DNA from: an uncultured Anaerolineales bacterium
Lineage (GTDB): Bacteria > Chloroflexota > Anaerolineae > Anaerolineales > UBA4823
Length of the DNA stretch: 64,000 bases
Assembly (NCBI GenBank): GCA_937928795.1
Contig: CALFWB010000040.1
Location: forward strand, 1 to 64,000
Reading direction: 5' to 3'
The translations under genes and the position numbers were made by a program. The number at the start of each line of letters is the position of its first letter. Position 1 is the first letter of the stretch. The notes beneath the pieces are model-generated. The model had not been told where the DNA came from. It saw only the letters and a list, made by a program, of their open reading frames with translations, and did no database searches. Of the stretch, positions 9,179 through 17,422 are shown one piece after another.

Positions 9179-11617
9179 ATGGCAGATTTACCCTCCCATG
9201 CTCAAGTGGTGATCATCGGTGGAGGTGTTGGGGGATGTAGCATTGCCTATCATCTGACCAAAATGGGGTGGAAAGACGTTGTCATCCTAGAGCGACATGA
9301 ACTGACGGCCGGTTCCACCTGGCACTCAGCCGGGTTGGTTGGTCAATTGCGTTCGGATGCCAACCTAACCCGCATGATGTTTTACAGCACGGATCTCTAT
9401 CGCCAACTAAAACAAGAGACTGGAGTCGACCCGGAATGGCATGAAGTCGGAGGGATTCGGCTGGCTTCTTCCCCCGAACGGATGGAAGACCTCAAACGTC
9501 TGGTTGGGATGGCGCGCTCGTTTGGGATGCAAATGGAGCTCATCAGCCCGCAAGAAGCCCAAAAGATGTTCCCCCTGATGAGCATTGATGGCGTTCTAGG
9601 CGCCGCCTATACCCCAACTGATGGGATTATTGATCCCTCGGGCTTGACCCAAGCTCTGGCGGCCGGAGCGAAAATGCGTGGCGCGCAAATCTTTCAGAAC
9701 ACCAATGTCGAAGCTATTAAGCTCAAAAATGGGCGTGTTGAAGAGGTGGTAACAGACAAAGGGTCAATCAAAACGGAGATTGTTGTGAATGCCGCTGGGC
9801 AGTGGGGCGGTGAAGTCGGTAAGATGGTCGGGCTGTTCCTCCCGGTTGTGCCGATGGCTCACCTCTATATCGTAACGAAACCCATTCCAGGGGTTGAGCA
9901 AAACATGCCAACCTTGCGCGACCCAGATTTGTTGGTTTACTGGCGCCGCGAAACCGGCGGACTGGTCACCGGCGGTTATGAGCGCGATCCGATGCCTTTT
10001 GGCCTCAATGGCATTCCCAAAGACTTCAAATACCAATTGCTACCCTTTGACATGGATCGTTTTACTCCCTTGATGGAAAATTCCATCAAACGTGTTCCGG
10101 CAATCGAAACAGCCGAGATCAAGATGTATTATAATGGTCCTGAAGGCTTTACACCCGATGGGGAGTTCCTGCTTGGCCCAACTTCGGTTAAGGGCTTTTG
10201 GGTAGCTTGTGCCTTCTGCGCCCACGGTTTAGCCGGCGCAGGTGGCATCGGCAAGGTGATGGCAGAGTGGATCATCGACGGTCAACCCGAATATGACGTC
10301 TGGCGCTTGGATGTGCGCCGCTTTGGCTCAAACTACGCCAGTATGAACTACACCGTCACGCGAACCATCGAGACCTATACCCAATACTACGATATTCACT
10401 ATCCCGGTGAAGAACGGATGAGCGGTCGTCCGTTGCGCCTATCGCCCACTTATTATCGCTTGCGCGATTTGGGGGCTTTCTTTGGCGAAAAGACCGGCTG
10501 GGAACGACCGAACTGGTTCAAGCCCCATGAAGCACTCGCCCGCCACGGCCATGAACCCAAAGGTTGGGCGCATCATAACTGGTCGCGAGCAATTGGTTAC
10601 GAGCATCTAATGACCCGCGAGATCGCCGGCCTTTTTGACGAGACCTCTTTCAATAAGTTTGAAGTGCGCGGTCCCGGCGCGCTGAATTTCTTGCAATACC
10701 TTTGCGCCAATGATATCGATAAACCGGTGGGCACAGTCATCTATACCCAGATGCTCAACAAGCGAGGCGGGATCGAGTGTGATTTTACAGTCACCCGCAT
10801 TGCAGAGGACCGCTTCTGGATCATTACCGGCACGGCTTTTGGGGAGCACGATCTATCCTGGATTCGCATGAACATGCCGGAAGATGGTTCGGTGATCGTT
10901 GAAGACATCACTTCTGCCTATGCTTGTATTGGCTTGTGGGGACCAAAAGCTCGCGAGATCCTTCAAAAAGTAACCAGCGATGATGTCTCCAACGAAGCTT
11001 TCCCCTATATGACCACGAAGAAAATTGCGGTCGGTGATGTGCCCTGTCAAGCGATGCGCGTTACCTACGTGGGCGAATTGGGCTGGGAGTTCTATTGCCC
11101 AATGGAATATGGCCAGCGATTGTGGGATGTGCTTTGGGAGGCCGGACGGCCTTTGGGAATGGTTCCGGCCGGTTATAAAGCCATCGATACCCTCCGCCTT
11201 GAGAAAGGCTATCGCTATTGGGCGAGCGAAACCACACCAGATTACACCCCCTATGAAGCTGGACTCGGTTTTGCGGTCAAACTGGACAAGGGCGATTTTC
11301 TCGGTCGCGAAGCGCTGCTTAGGCAGAAAGCCGAAGGGATCAAGCGCAAACTATGTTGCATCGTCCTAGATGATGACCGCACCGTTGCCTTGGGCAAAGA
11401 ACCGATCCGACTGGAAGGTAAAAACGAGATCATCGGTTGGGTTTCCTCCGGCGGCTATGGCTACTCGGTGAAGAAGAGCATTGTGTATGCTTACCTACCG
11501 ATTGAACACGCTAAGATCGGCACCCGTCTGGCGATTGAGTTTTTTGGTGAAATTGTTGGAGCAGAAGTGGTCAAGGAACCGCTGTGGGATCCAAAGGGTG
11601 AGCGCATTCGCAGCTAA
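9179..11617 (+). CDS. FAD-dependent dimethylglycine/sarcosine dehydrogenase-like protein with GcvT domains
   Basis: 812-residue two-module enzyme. The N-terminal DAO-type oxidoreductase starts with VVIIGGGVGGCSIAYHL (dinucleotide binding) and has GSTWHSAGL near residue 48, where family members carry the His that binds FAD covalently. A linker domain (about 365-425) leads to an aminomethyltransferase (GcvT) module and its C-terminal barrel, which in the family hands the released one-carbon unit to tetrahydrofolate. ATG 9179 has AAAGGAGAG upstream. etfB and etfA follow, and ETF is the known electron acceptor of DMGDH and SARDH, so an N-methyl amino acid oxidation role is well supported. The exact substrate is not determined. 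Confidence 0.88.
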   Translation: MADLPSHAQVVIIGGGVGGCSIAYHLTKMGWKDVVILERHELTAGSTWHSAGLVGQLRSDANLTRMMFYSTDLYRQLKQETGVDPEWHEVGGIRLASSPERMEDLKRLVGMARSFGMQMELISPQEAQKMFPLMSIDGVLGAAYTPTDGIIDPSGLTQALAAGAKMRGAQIFQNTNVEAIKLKNGRVEEVVTDKGSIKTEIVVNAAGQWGGEVGKMVGLFLPVVPMAHLYIVTKPIPGVEQNMPTLRDPDLLVYWRRETGGLVTGGYERDPMPFGLNGIPKDFKYQLLPFDMDRFTPLMENSIKRVPAIETAEIKMYYNGPEGFTPDGEFLLGPTSVKGFWVACAFCAHGLAGAGGIGKVMAEWIIDGQPEYDVWRLDVRRFGSNYASMNYTVTRTIETYTQYYDIHYPGEERMSGRPLRLSPTYYRLRDLGAFFGEKTGWERPNWFKPHEALARHGHEPKGWAHHNWSRAIGYEHLMTREIAGLFDETSFNKFEVRGPGALNFLQYLCANDIDKPVGTVIYTQMLNKRGGIECDFTVTRIAEDRFWIITGTAFGEHDLSWIRMNMPEDGSVIVEDITSAYACIGLWGPKAREILQKVTSDDVSNEAFPYMTTKKIAVGDVPCQAMRVTYVGELGWEFYCPMEYGQRLWDVLWEAGRPLGMVPAGYKAIDTLRLEKGYRYWASETTPDYTPYEAGLGFAVKLDKGDFLGREALLRQKAEGIKRKLCCIVLDDDRTVALGKEPIRLEGKNEIIGWVSSGGYGYSVKKSIVYAYLPIEHAKIGTRLAIEFFGEIVGAEVVKEPLWDPKGERIRS

Positions 11618-11717
11618 TTGAATTACGTCAGCCAGGGAGCGAGAGGTTGAATTGGCGTGGAAAATACTCGCTCCCATTTTGGATCATTGATTTTCAAGAT
11701 AAAAAAGGAGGTGAAAG

Positions 11718-12512
11718 TTGAATATCGTTGTCTGTGTCAAACAAGTGCCGGATACGGCAGCGAAGTTGCAAGTGGTTGACTCCCACGTGACCTGGGGAGA
11801 TTCGCCGCTCATTGTCAATCCTTGGGATGAGTATGCCTATGAAGAAGCCTTGTTGCTTAAGGAAAAATTCGGTGGCAAAGCCACAGCGATCAGCATGGGA
11901 CCAGAAAGCGCAGTGGAAGCGCTGAAGACCTGCCTTGCAGTTGGTTGCGACGAGGCTTATTTGATCACAGACCCAGCCCTCAAAGGATCGGATGCCTCGG
12001 CGACAGCCCTGACCCTTGCTAAGGCCGTGCAAAAACTCGGCGATGTGGACCTCGTTCTGTTGGGCAAGCAAGCCATCGATGGGGATACTGGCTTGACTGC
12101 TGCCATGCTTGGGCGTCATTTGGGTTGGACGGTTCTCACCCAGGTGATCAAAATTCACGAGATCGACCCAGCAGCTAAGACGATCAAAGTGGAACGTTTT
12201 ATGGAAGAAGGCCGCCAGGTTTGTTCGGCGAAATTACCGGCTGTGGTCAGCGTGATCAAGGGGATCAACGAGCCGCGCTATCCCTCCTTCATGGGGATTC
12301 GGAAAGCCTCCAAAGCGACCATTCCCAATTGGAGTATAGCCGATTTGGGAATTGAAGCCAGCCGAGTCGGAGCAAGCGGTGCCTTTGTCGCCTGGCCCGA
12401 AATCTATCCGATGCCGCTCAAAGAGACCAAAGTCGAATGGATCGAGGGCGGCAGCCCACAAGAGATCGCTGCCAAGCTGGCGGATAAACTGATTGCGGAA
12501 AAAGTGATTTAG
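11718..12512 (+). CDS. etfB: Electron transfer flavoprotein subunit beta
   Basis: 264 residues. Starts MNIVVCVKQVPDTAAK, the usual EtfB opening, with the CDEAYLITD and GKQAIDGDTG motifs of the nucleotide-binding fold. TTG start after a strong AAAAAGGAGGTGAAAG Shine-Dalgarno. With EtfA it forms the FAD-containing heterodimer that accepts electrons from flavin dehydrogenases, presumably the enzyme encoded just upstream, and passes them to ETF:quinone oxidoreductase or a bifurcating partner. Neither of those is in the window. Confidence 0.95.
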   Translation: MNIVVCVKQVPDTAAKLQVVDSHVTWGDSPLIVNPWDEYAYEEALLLKEKFGGKATAISMGPESAVEALKTCLAVGCDEAYLITDPALKGSDASATALTLAKAVQKLGDVDLVLLGKQAIDGDTGLTAAMLGRHLGWTVLTQVIKIHEIDPAAKTIKVERFMEEGRQVCSAKLPAVVSVIKGINEPRYPSFMGIRKASKATIPNWSIADLGIEASRVGASGAFVAWPEIYPMPLKETKVEWIEGGSPQEIAAKLADKLIAEKVI

Positions 12513-12525
12513 AGAGGGTAAAAAG

Positions 12526-13512
12526 ATGGCAAATCAAGTTTGGGTTTACATCGATCAATTCAAGGGGCAAGCTACTCCTTCAGCTTGGGAAGCGGTGAGC
12601 GCAGCGAAAAGTGTGGCGGAACAGTTGGGCAGCGGCATCACCGCATTGGTAATCGGCAGCGGCGTAGAGAGCCTTGCCCAACAAGCTTTTGACGTTGGCG
12701 TTGATGAAGTCGTTGTCTGTGAGGATGGCAGTTTAGCGGATTTTCGCGTTGAACCTTATGCAGCCGTATTTGCCAAGGTTTTGGGAGAGGCGCGCCCAAA
12801 GGTTGTGATCGGGACAGCGAGTACGCGTGTGCGCGATTTGTTCGCCTATGCTTCGATCGACTTGGAGAGCGGCGTTATAGTGGACGCAACGGGGTTAGAG
12901 ATCAAAGATGGCGCAATCGTAGTCACTCGCCCTGTCTATGCGGGCAAGCTGCTGTGCAACGAAGTGGCGAAAAAGGGGCAACCGTTGTTGGTCAGCGTTC
13001 GGGTGCGGGCGTTTCCTCCCCCTCAAAGTGGTGCTGGCAAGAGCGGCAGCGTGACCAAAGTCTCAGCAGTACTAGGCGAAGATCAATTGACTACCAAAGT
13101 TTTGGATTATGTAGTCGAAGAGGGTGAGGTATCGGTCGATGGAGCGGCGATCATTGTTTCAGGTGGTCGGGGCGTGAATGGACCCGAAGGTTTTGAGCCG
13201 TTGCGAGCATTGGCGAAGGTGCTAGGAGGAGCGGTCGGCGCTAGCCGCGCTGCGGTGGATGCAGGCTGGATTCCCTATTCTCATCAGGTTGGGCAAACTG
13301 GAAAGGTGGTCTCGCCTGATCTTTACATTGCGTGCGGCATTTCGGGGGCAGTGCAACACCAAGCCGGCATGCGCACTTCTAAAGTCATTGTGGCGATCAA
13401 CAAAGATAAAGACGCGCCCATCTTCAACCTAGCCAAATACGGTGTTGTAGGTGATTTGTTTGAGATTGTTCCTGCGCTAACGGAGGAGTTTAGAAAGCGT
13501 TTGGGCAAATAG
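12526..13512 (+). CDS. etfA: Electron transfer flavoprotein subunit alpha
   Basis: 328 residues. The C-terminal FAD-binding domain is clear: IIVSGGRGVNGPEGFEPLRALA, then GASRAAVDAGWIPYSHQVGQTGKVVSPDLYIACGISGA-type sequence in which the flavin-contacting QVGQTGK loop is intact, and a final INKDKDAPIF motif. It begins 13 bases after etfB and ends at a strong terminator, so dehydrogenase-etfB-etfA is one unit. Confidence 0.95.
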   Translation: MANQVWVYIDQFKGQATPSAWEAVSAAKSVAEQLGSGITALVIGSGVESLAQQAFDVGVDEVVVCEDGSLADFRVEPYAAVFAKVLGEARPKVVIGTASTRVRDLFAYASIDLESGVIVDATGLEIKDGAIVVTRPVYAGKLLCNEVAKKGQPLLVSVRVRAFPPPQSGAGKSGSVTKVSAVLGEDQLTTKVLDYVVEEGEVSVDGAAIIVSGGRGVNGPEGFEPLRALAKVLGGAVGASRAAVDAGWIPYSHQVGQTGKVVSPDLYIACGISGAVQHQAGMRTSKVIVAINKDKDAPIFNLAKYGVVGDLFEIVPALTEEFRKRLGK

Positions 13513-13537
13513 CTGTGCTTTTCTTTGTGAGGAATAG

Positions 13538-13574
13538 AGCCTGTGAGGTGCCTAGAAACCTCGCAGGCTTTTAT
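13538..13574 (+). terminator. Terminator of the etf operon
   Basis: AGCCTGTGAGGT and ACCTCGCAGGCT pair over 12 positions with one mismatch around an 8-base loop, followed by TTTATT. Its tail abuts the CRP-like site of the next gene. Confidence 0.85.
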
Positions 13575-13590
13575 TGTGACATTTGTCACA
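13575..13590 (+). promoter_or_regulatory. CRP/FNR-type operator
   Basis: TGTGACATTTGTCACA is a perfect two-fold palindrome that fits TGTGA-N6-TCACA exactly. It is centred about 65 bases upstream of the predicted start of transcription for the universal stress protein gene, a usual activator distance. No crp-family gene is in the window. Confidence 0.6.
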
Positions 13591-13600
13591 AGGTTAATAT

Positions 13601-13641
13601 GTGTTAATATTATTGAAACTAAATTAACACTATGCTATATT
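13601..13641 (+). promoter_or_regulatory. Promoter with flanking inverted repeat for the universal stress gene
   Basis: TTGAAA (13613) and TATATT (13636) are 17 bases apart, with a TGC extended -10. The -35 is bracketed by GTGTTAAT (13601) and ATTAACAC (13623), a perfect 8-bp inverted repeat that looks like a separate operator. Transcription should begin near 13648. Confidence 0.6.
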
Positions 13642-13647
13642 AATAGC

Positions 13648-13794
13648 AGAGATAACGTGCCAGGCCCACAAGGTCCTGGCAGCAAAAAACGAACAGTCTA
13701 CTCCTTGTGTGCCTGGCTTGCTGCCGTACCATCTTTGGAAGGGATGGGATGGTCAAAACGTAAGCGGGCTTTTTTATTCCGTAGGAGGTGGATA
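13648..13794 (+). ncRNA. Structured 5' leader, riboswitch-like, family not recognised
   Basis: The ~147-base leader can form several long-range pairings. Bases 13659-13673 pair with 13703-13717 (14 of 15). GGCAGCAA (13678) pairs exactly with TTGCTGCC (13718), which would interlock with the first helix as a pseudoknot. A shorter competing stem GCCAGG/CCTGGC (13659/13675) excludes the long helix. Then ACCATC/GATGGT (13728/13748) forms a further hairpin, followed by AAGCGGGCTTTTTT and the GGAGGTG ribosome site. Alternative pairing before a T-run suggests attenuation or ligand sensing. I could not match it to a known riboswitch class. Confidence 0.45.
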
Positions 13795-14754
13795 ATGTCC
13801 AGCGGAAAATTAGCAAAAAGGAGTAGCGATATGACCGCAGAATTTTATCTTCCCCAACCGATTCGGAGAGTTACCCTGCGGCCTTACCGAAGATATTTCA
13901 GCATACTGCTCGCCGATGATGGCTCTCCAGACATCCTTGCAGCAATTGATCTTCTTGTGGATTTGCCACTCTACAATTGCTCTGTTACCGCTTTGTCTGT
14001 GGTTAATGCCCACGAAACCCGAGGGATGGTCTTGCGAGAAGCGTGCCTAGAACAAACCCGTCAACGACTTGAACAAGCTGAAATTTGTGCTCACACAATT
14101 TTGAAGGTGGGAAATGAGGCAGAAGTCATTTTGCAAGTGGCAGAGGAACTCCGCCCCCATTTGGTGATCCTAGGTGCTACTGGATTGAACCACGCGTTTG
14201 GAGTCCTTTTGGGTGGGGTGGTAGAGAAAGTGGTCGAGCAAATTCACTTACCCGTCTTGGTCTATCGACAGCCCTATCGTGGCTTGCGGAAGGTCGGTTT
14301 CTTTACGGATGGATCTTCTCAGGCTGAAGGCGCTGCGCAGTACCTCGGCAAGTTTCCGCTACCCGATGAAGCCGAAATTCACGTTGTCCATGTAACGCCT
14401 TCTCTCGCTATGCAACCGGTTGATCGTGAGGCTTTCCAGCAGCCAAAACCGAATGGGAACGGAAAAGCGAAGAGGTTTGCTATCCAAGATGGTGATGAAA
14501 TTCTCCGCAGAGCGACCTTGATTTTACAGAGACACGAATTGCCCACCCGGGCCGTGTTGCTAGAAGGTGAGCCATGTGAACAAATACACAACTATGTGAC
14601 AAAAGAGGCGGTTGATTTGGTTGTGCTGGGTGCCAGCGGGTTGAGCAAAGGACCTCAATGGCAGTTGGGATCGCTGCCGCGCAAACTTTTGCATTATTGT
14701 CCTTGCCCAACTTTGATTGTCAAAGAACAACTCGATATGATCGGTAAGAATTAG
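13795..14754 (+). CDS. Tandem universal stress protein (two UspA domains)
   Basis: 319 residues with two UspA units. The first (about 38-150) contains EELRPHLVILGATGLNHAFGVLLGGVVEKVV and the second ends AVDLVVLGASGLSKGPQWQLGSLPRKLLHYCPCPTLIV, both close to the G-2x-G-9x-G-S/T nucleotide loop. ATG 13795 has TAGGAGGTG just upstream. The ORF-track start at 13543 lies inside the etf terminator and upstream of the promoter, so it is wrong. It is monocistronic, bounded by hairpins, and probably under a CRP/FNR-family regulator. Confidence 0.85.
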   Translation: MSSGKLAKRSSDMTAEFYLPQPIRRVTLRPYRRYFSILLADDGSPDILAAIDLLVDLPLYNCSVTALSVVNAHETRGMVLREACLEQTRQRLEQAEICAHTILKVGNEAEVILQVAEELRPHLVILGATGLNHAFGVLLGGVVEKVVEQIHLPVLVYRQPYRGLRKVGFFTDGSSQAEGAAQYLGKFPLPDEAEIHVVHVTPSLAMQPVDREAFQQPKPNGNGKAKRFAIQDGDEILRRATLILQRHELPTRAVLLEGEPCEQIHNYVTKEAVDLVVLGASGLSKGPQWQLGSLPRKLLHYCPCPTLIVKEQLDMIGKN

Positions 14755-14789
14755 CGATCATTAATGAGTTAGATACGATCAAACAGCCG

Positions 14790-14818
14790 GTGAGGACAAC
14801 TCAGCGAGTTGTCCTCAC
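14790..14818 (+). terminator. Palindromic hairpin after the stress gene
   Basis: GTGAGGACAACTC and GAGTTGTCCTCAC are perfect arms around AGC, followed by TTTG. The GGACAACTC core is the same as in the 78-bp dispersed element described below, so it is probably a repeat recruited as terminator. Confidence 0.55.
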
Positions 14819-15080
14819 TTTGCCTAGCCTAAGTTCAAGATAAGCTTCCTTTTTGACGCGTCATTACGGGGTTTTGAACCGCTGGCGGCTTACACGGTGG
14901 AGCAGGAGTAACATAGGCTTTAGCCTGTGCTATATATGGCAACAACACTCCAAAACAGAGTTGCGGTGTTATTTAATAAAATTTATTAGATTTCTCCTCG
15001 CTGCGCTGGTCGAAATGACAAATCTGCACTCCAAAAGAGCGAAGGGTTGGAGATGGGGATGAATAGACCTAGCCCCCAAA
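14819..15080. repeat. Repeat-derived spacer
   Basis: No credible gene. It holds a solitary GTAACATAGGCTTTAGCCTGTG (14908-14929) related to the 82-bp tandem repeat at 58.1 kb, and a fragment GATTTCTCCTCGCTGCGC..TCGAAATGAC (14989-15019) of the TCATTTCGA repeat family. Confidence 0.6.
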
Positions 15081-15081
15081 A

Positions 15082-15159
15082 GTGTCCACGCAAAAGTTGT
15101 AGGACAACTCAATGAGTTGTCCTACAAAGCAATGTTGCCAACAACTTTTGAGAGCACAC
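15082..15159 (+). mobile_element. 78-bp MITE-like element, copy A
   Basis: Ends GTGTCCACGCAAAAGTTGT and ACAACTTTTGAGAGCACAC are imperfect inverted repeats. The inside is the palindrome GTAGGACAACTC-AAT-GAGTTGTCCTAC. It is near-identical to copies at 38498 and 58535. It lies 16 bases upstream of the -35 of the GntR gene. Flanking duplication is not convincing here (6 of 9), suggesting an older insertion. Confidence 0.7.
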
Positions 15160-15175
15160 CTCAAAAAATTTTAAC

Positions 15176-15225
15176 TTGACAATCTTATAGCCATGCTGTA
15201 AAATATAGACGTCTATACGTCTATA
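15176..15225 (+). promoter_or_regulatory. Promoter and GntR operator
   Basis: TTGACA (15176) and TAAAAT (15199) are separated by 17 bases, a near-consensus promoter. Overlapping the -10 and start site is TATAGACGTCTATA (15204-15217), a perfect 14-bp palindrome, followed directly by another CGTCTATA half-site. The position fits autorepression by the GntR-type regulator encoded immediately downstream. Confidence 0.75.
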
Positions 15226-15244
15226 AAACTGCGGTGAGCCTTTT

Positions 15245-15973
15245 GTGAAAACGCTCCTCTCGACTGAAGGTGTTCCCCTCTATGTAAAAATTCGCGAAAC
15301 GCTGCGGGCTGAAATCCTGCAGGGCAAACTTCACCCCGGTCAGAAGATACCTTCCGAGGATGAATTAGCCAATCAATATCGGGTCAGCCGCATGACCGTT
15401 CGGCAGGGTATTTTAGAACTGATAAAAGAAGGTTTACTCCACCGCAGGCAAGGGGTTGGCACGTTTGTCTCCTATCCTCATTTTGACCGAGACCATACCC
15501 GCCTGACCAATTTCTTCGAAAGTGCCAGAGAACAGGGAATTGACGCTTCATCCACTGTTCTAAAAATAGAAATTTCTCCCCCAACCGAGAAAACTGCGAA
15601 AGAGCTACTTCTTAAACTCAGTGATCACGTGATTTGTATTCGTACCTTGCGCTATGTCAATCAGACGCCGGTTACCGTACATGACTCCTATCTTCCTCAG
15701 CGGTTATTTGCTGATATTCTCCATGAGAATCTGGAGAATGTGCACCTTTGGGATGTTATGGAGAAGTATGGTTATCGGGTGAAACGCGCCATTCAAAAGC
15801 TAGAGGCGCGCCCAGCTTCTATTGAGATTGCAAGGTTATTGGAGATTAAGCCCGGTGCCCCGATTCTCTATAAGGAACGCAAGATTTTAGCTACCGATGG
15901 CACTCCTGTGGAATTTACCTATTGCTATAACCGCGGCGATATGTACTCGCTAACGGTGGCAATGGAACGTTGA
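15245..15973 (+). CDS. GntR-family transcriptional regulator, HutC/UTRA type
   Basis: 242 residues. Winged helix at about 10-75 with LYVKIRETLRAEILQGKLHPGQKIPSE and the recognition part YRVSRMTVRQGILELIKEGLLHRRQGVGTFV. From about residue 90 a UTRA effector domain, which in the family binds small metabolites such as sugars or amino acids. GTG start 20 bases after the operator. It precedes the transaldolase gene and probably controls the transaldolase-transketolase region in response to a pathway intermediate. Confidence 0.9.
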   Translation: MKTLLSTEGVPLYVKIRETLRAEILQGKLHPGQKIPSEDELANQYRVSRMTVRQGILELIKEGLLHRRQGVGTFVSYPHFDRDHTRLTNFFESAREQGIDASSTVLKIEISPPTEKTAKELLLKLSDHVICIRTLRYVNQTPVTVHDSYLPQRLFADILHENLENVHLWDVMEKYGYRVKRAIQKLEARPASIEIARLLEIKPGAPILYKERKILATDGTPVEFTYCYNRGDMYSLTVAMER

Positions 15974-15990
15974 TGTCCGATTGGCATACT

Positions 15991-16039
15991 CAGAGAGCCG
16001 CTCTCTCTGTTAAAGTTGGCAACCTCAGCCAATGAGGTT
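15991..16039 (+). promoter_or_regulatory. Two small hairpins before the transaldolase gene
   Basis: CAGAGAG/CTCTCTG (15991/16003) and AACCTCA/TGAGGTT (16021/16033) are consecutive perfect stems in the gap after gntR. There is no T-run, so they may be processing or stability elements. Confidence 0.35.
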
Positions 16040-16078
16040 TCGTTCAGAAAATTTTGAAACAAGATAGGAGGTTTATCC

Positions 16079-17287
16079 ATGAATCCGAGTGTGATTGAGC
16101 GTTTGGTTGCCACCAACCCTGAGATGGAAATCTGGTGGGACTCCTCACCATTGGTCTATAAGTCCTGGAAACAGAAGATGATCGATTGGGCACCGCCCGA
16201 GCGCAAGAAGACCATAGAGGAAGAGTTAACCCGCTTCTTTAACGTTGATGATCCAGCAAAAAGCGTGATTCGCGGTTGTACCACGAATCCACCGCTCTCG
16301 CTTACGGCTGTGAAGAATGACCCCGAATTTTGGAACGAATGGATTGATAACTTAATTTCCGAGAATAAGGATAAAACCCAGCACGAGCTTTTCTGGATGA
16401 CTTACAAAGAGGTCATTCGGCGTGGCGCTGAAATGTTGATGCCGATTTGGGAAGCCTCAAATGGCCGCTTTGGCTATATTTCTGGCCAGCTAGACCCACG
16501 CATCAACTTTGATACCGAAAAAATGATTGCAGATGCCCAAGAGATCCGCGCCATTGCCCCGAATCTGATGATCAAGGTGCCCGGTACCACGCAAGGTGTA
16601 GAGGTCGTCAAGGTTTTGACCTCGATGGCAATCCCGACCAATGTCACAACTTGCTTTATGTTGCCCCAGATTATGGCGGTCGCCAATGCAGCAATGGAAG
16701 GGATCGAAATTGCCAAGAAGAACGGCGTGGATATGAGCAAGTGGCGCGCCGTGATCACTATGATGATCGGCCGCTTGACCGAAAATCCGGAGTTGGATGT
16801 GCAAGCTGCCCGCCGTGGCATAACCCTGACCTGGCAAGATAAACACTGGTTTGGCATCCATGTCTTCCGCAAAGCCTATCGCCTTTTGACCGAGGGCGGC
16901 TATGCTAGCAAGTTGTTGGCTTGTTCGATGCGCGACGGCCCGAATGTTGCCGGACGCTATCGCTTCTGGGATGTTGAGATGATTGCTGGTGGGGAAATCG
17001 TCTATACCATGCCGCCCTATGTCCTTGAGCCCTTGTGGCAAAAGTGCAATGATCTCCAGTTCTCGAATCGCATCGGCGAGGAAATCCCGTCTGAAGTGAT
17101 GAATAAATTAACCAAGATTCCTTACGCGATTCAAGCGATGGATCCCAATGGTTTGGAGATCACTGAGTTCAACGATCATCCAGCGACTGTAGCCACGGCC
17201 GAAGCCTTTGCCAAAGCCTCGATTGGGTTGGAAGAATATGTCGGTGAACGGATGAAGGTTGTTCTAGGTAACAAAGTGCCTGCGTAA
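16079..17287 (+). CDS. Transaldolase family protein
   Basis: 402 residues, longer than most bacterial transaldolases. The barrel motif NLMIKVPGTTQGVEVVKVL carries the Schiff-base Lys, and AIPTNVTTCFMLPQ is the typical following strand. The early CTTNPPLSLTAVKND corresponds to the conserved S/T-N-P segment. ATG has AGGAGG 8 bases upstream. Transaldolases transfer dihydroxyacetone units between sugar phosphates, and some paralogues act as aldolases on fructose-6-phosphate or sulfosugars; which applies here is open. It lies between a sugar-type GntR regulator and transketolase. Confidence 0.82.
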   Translation: MNPSVIERLVATNPEMEIWWDSSPLVYKSWKQKMIDWAPPERKKTIEEELTRFFNVDDPAKSVIRGCTTNPPLSLTAVKNDPEFWNEWIDNLISENKDKTQHELFWMTYKEVIRRGAEMLMPIWEASNGRFGYISGQLDPRINFDTEKMIADAQEIRAIAPNLMIKVPGTTQGVEVVKVLTSMAIPTNVTTCFMLPQIMAVANAAMEGIEIAKKNGVDMSKWRAVITMMIGRLTENPELDVQAARRGITLTWQDKHWFGIHVFRKAYRLLTEGGYASKLLACSMRDGPNVAGRYRFWDVEMIAGGEIVYTMPPYVLEPLWQKCNDLQFSNRIGEEIPSEVMNKLTKIPYAIQAMDPNGLEITEFNDHPATVATAEAFAKASIGLEEYVGERMKVVLGNKVPA

Positions 17288-17309
17288 CTGTTTCCTTTCG
17301 CTGCCCTTG

Positions 17310-17337
17310 ATCCCCTCTCCATCTCCGGAGAGGGGAT
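17310..17337. terminator. Strong palindrome between transaldolase and transketolase
   Basis: ATCCCCTCTCC and GGAGAGGGGAT form an 11-bp perfect stem around ATCTCC. No T-run follows on the plus strand, so termination would be partial at most. Confidence 0.45.
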
Positions 17338-17422
17338 TGGTGGTTGAAAGGTAAGATACACGATAAAAACTTGAGACAGGCACATTGAAAACAAAATAAA
17401 TTTTGTACTTTGGGCAGGGATA

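Noticed and set aside
14853-15062. 69-residue ORF after the universal stress gene
   Set aside because: It is composed of repeat fragments and has no ribosome site.
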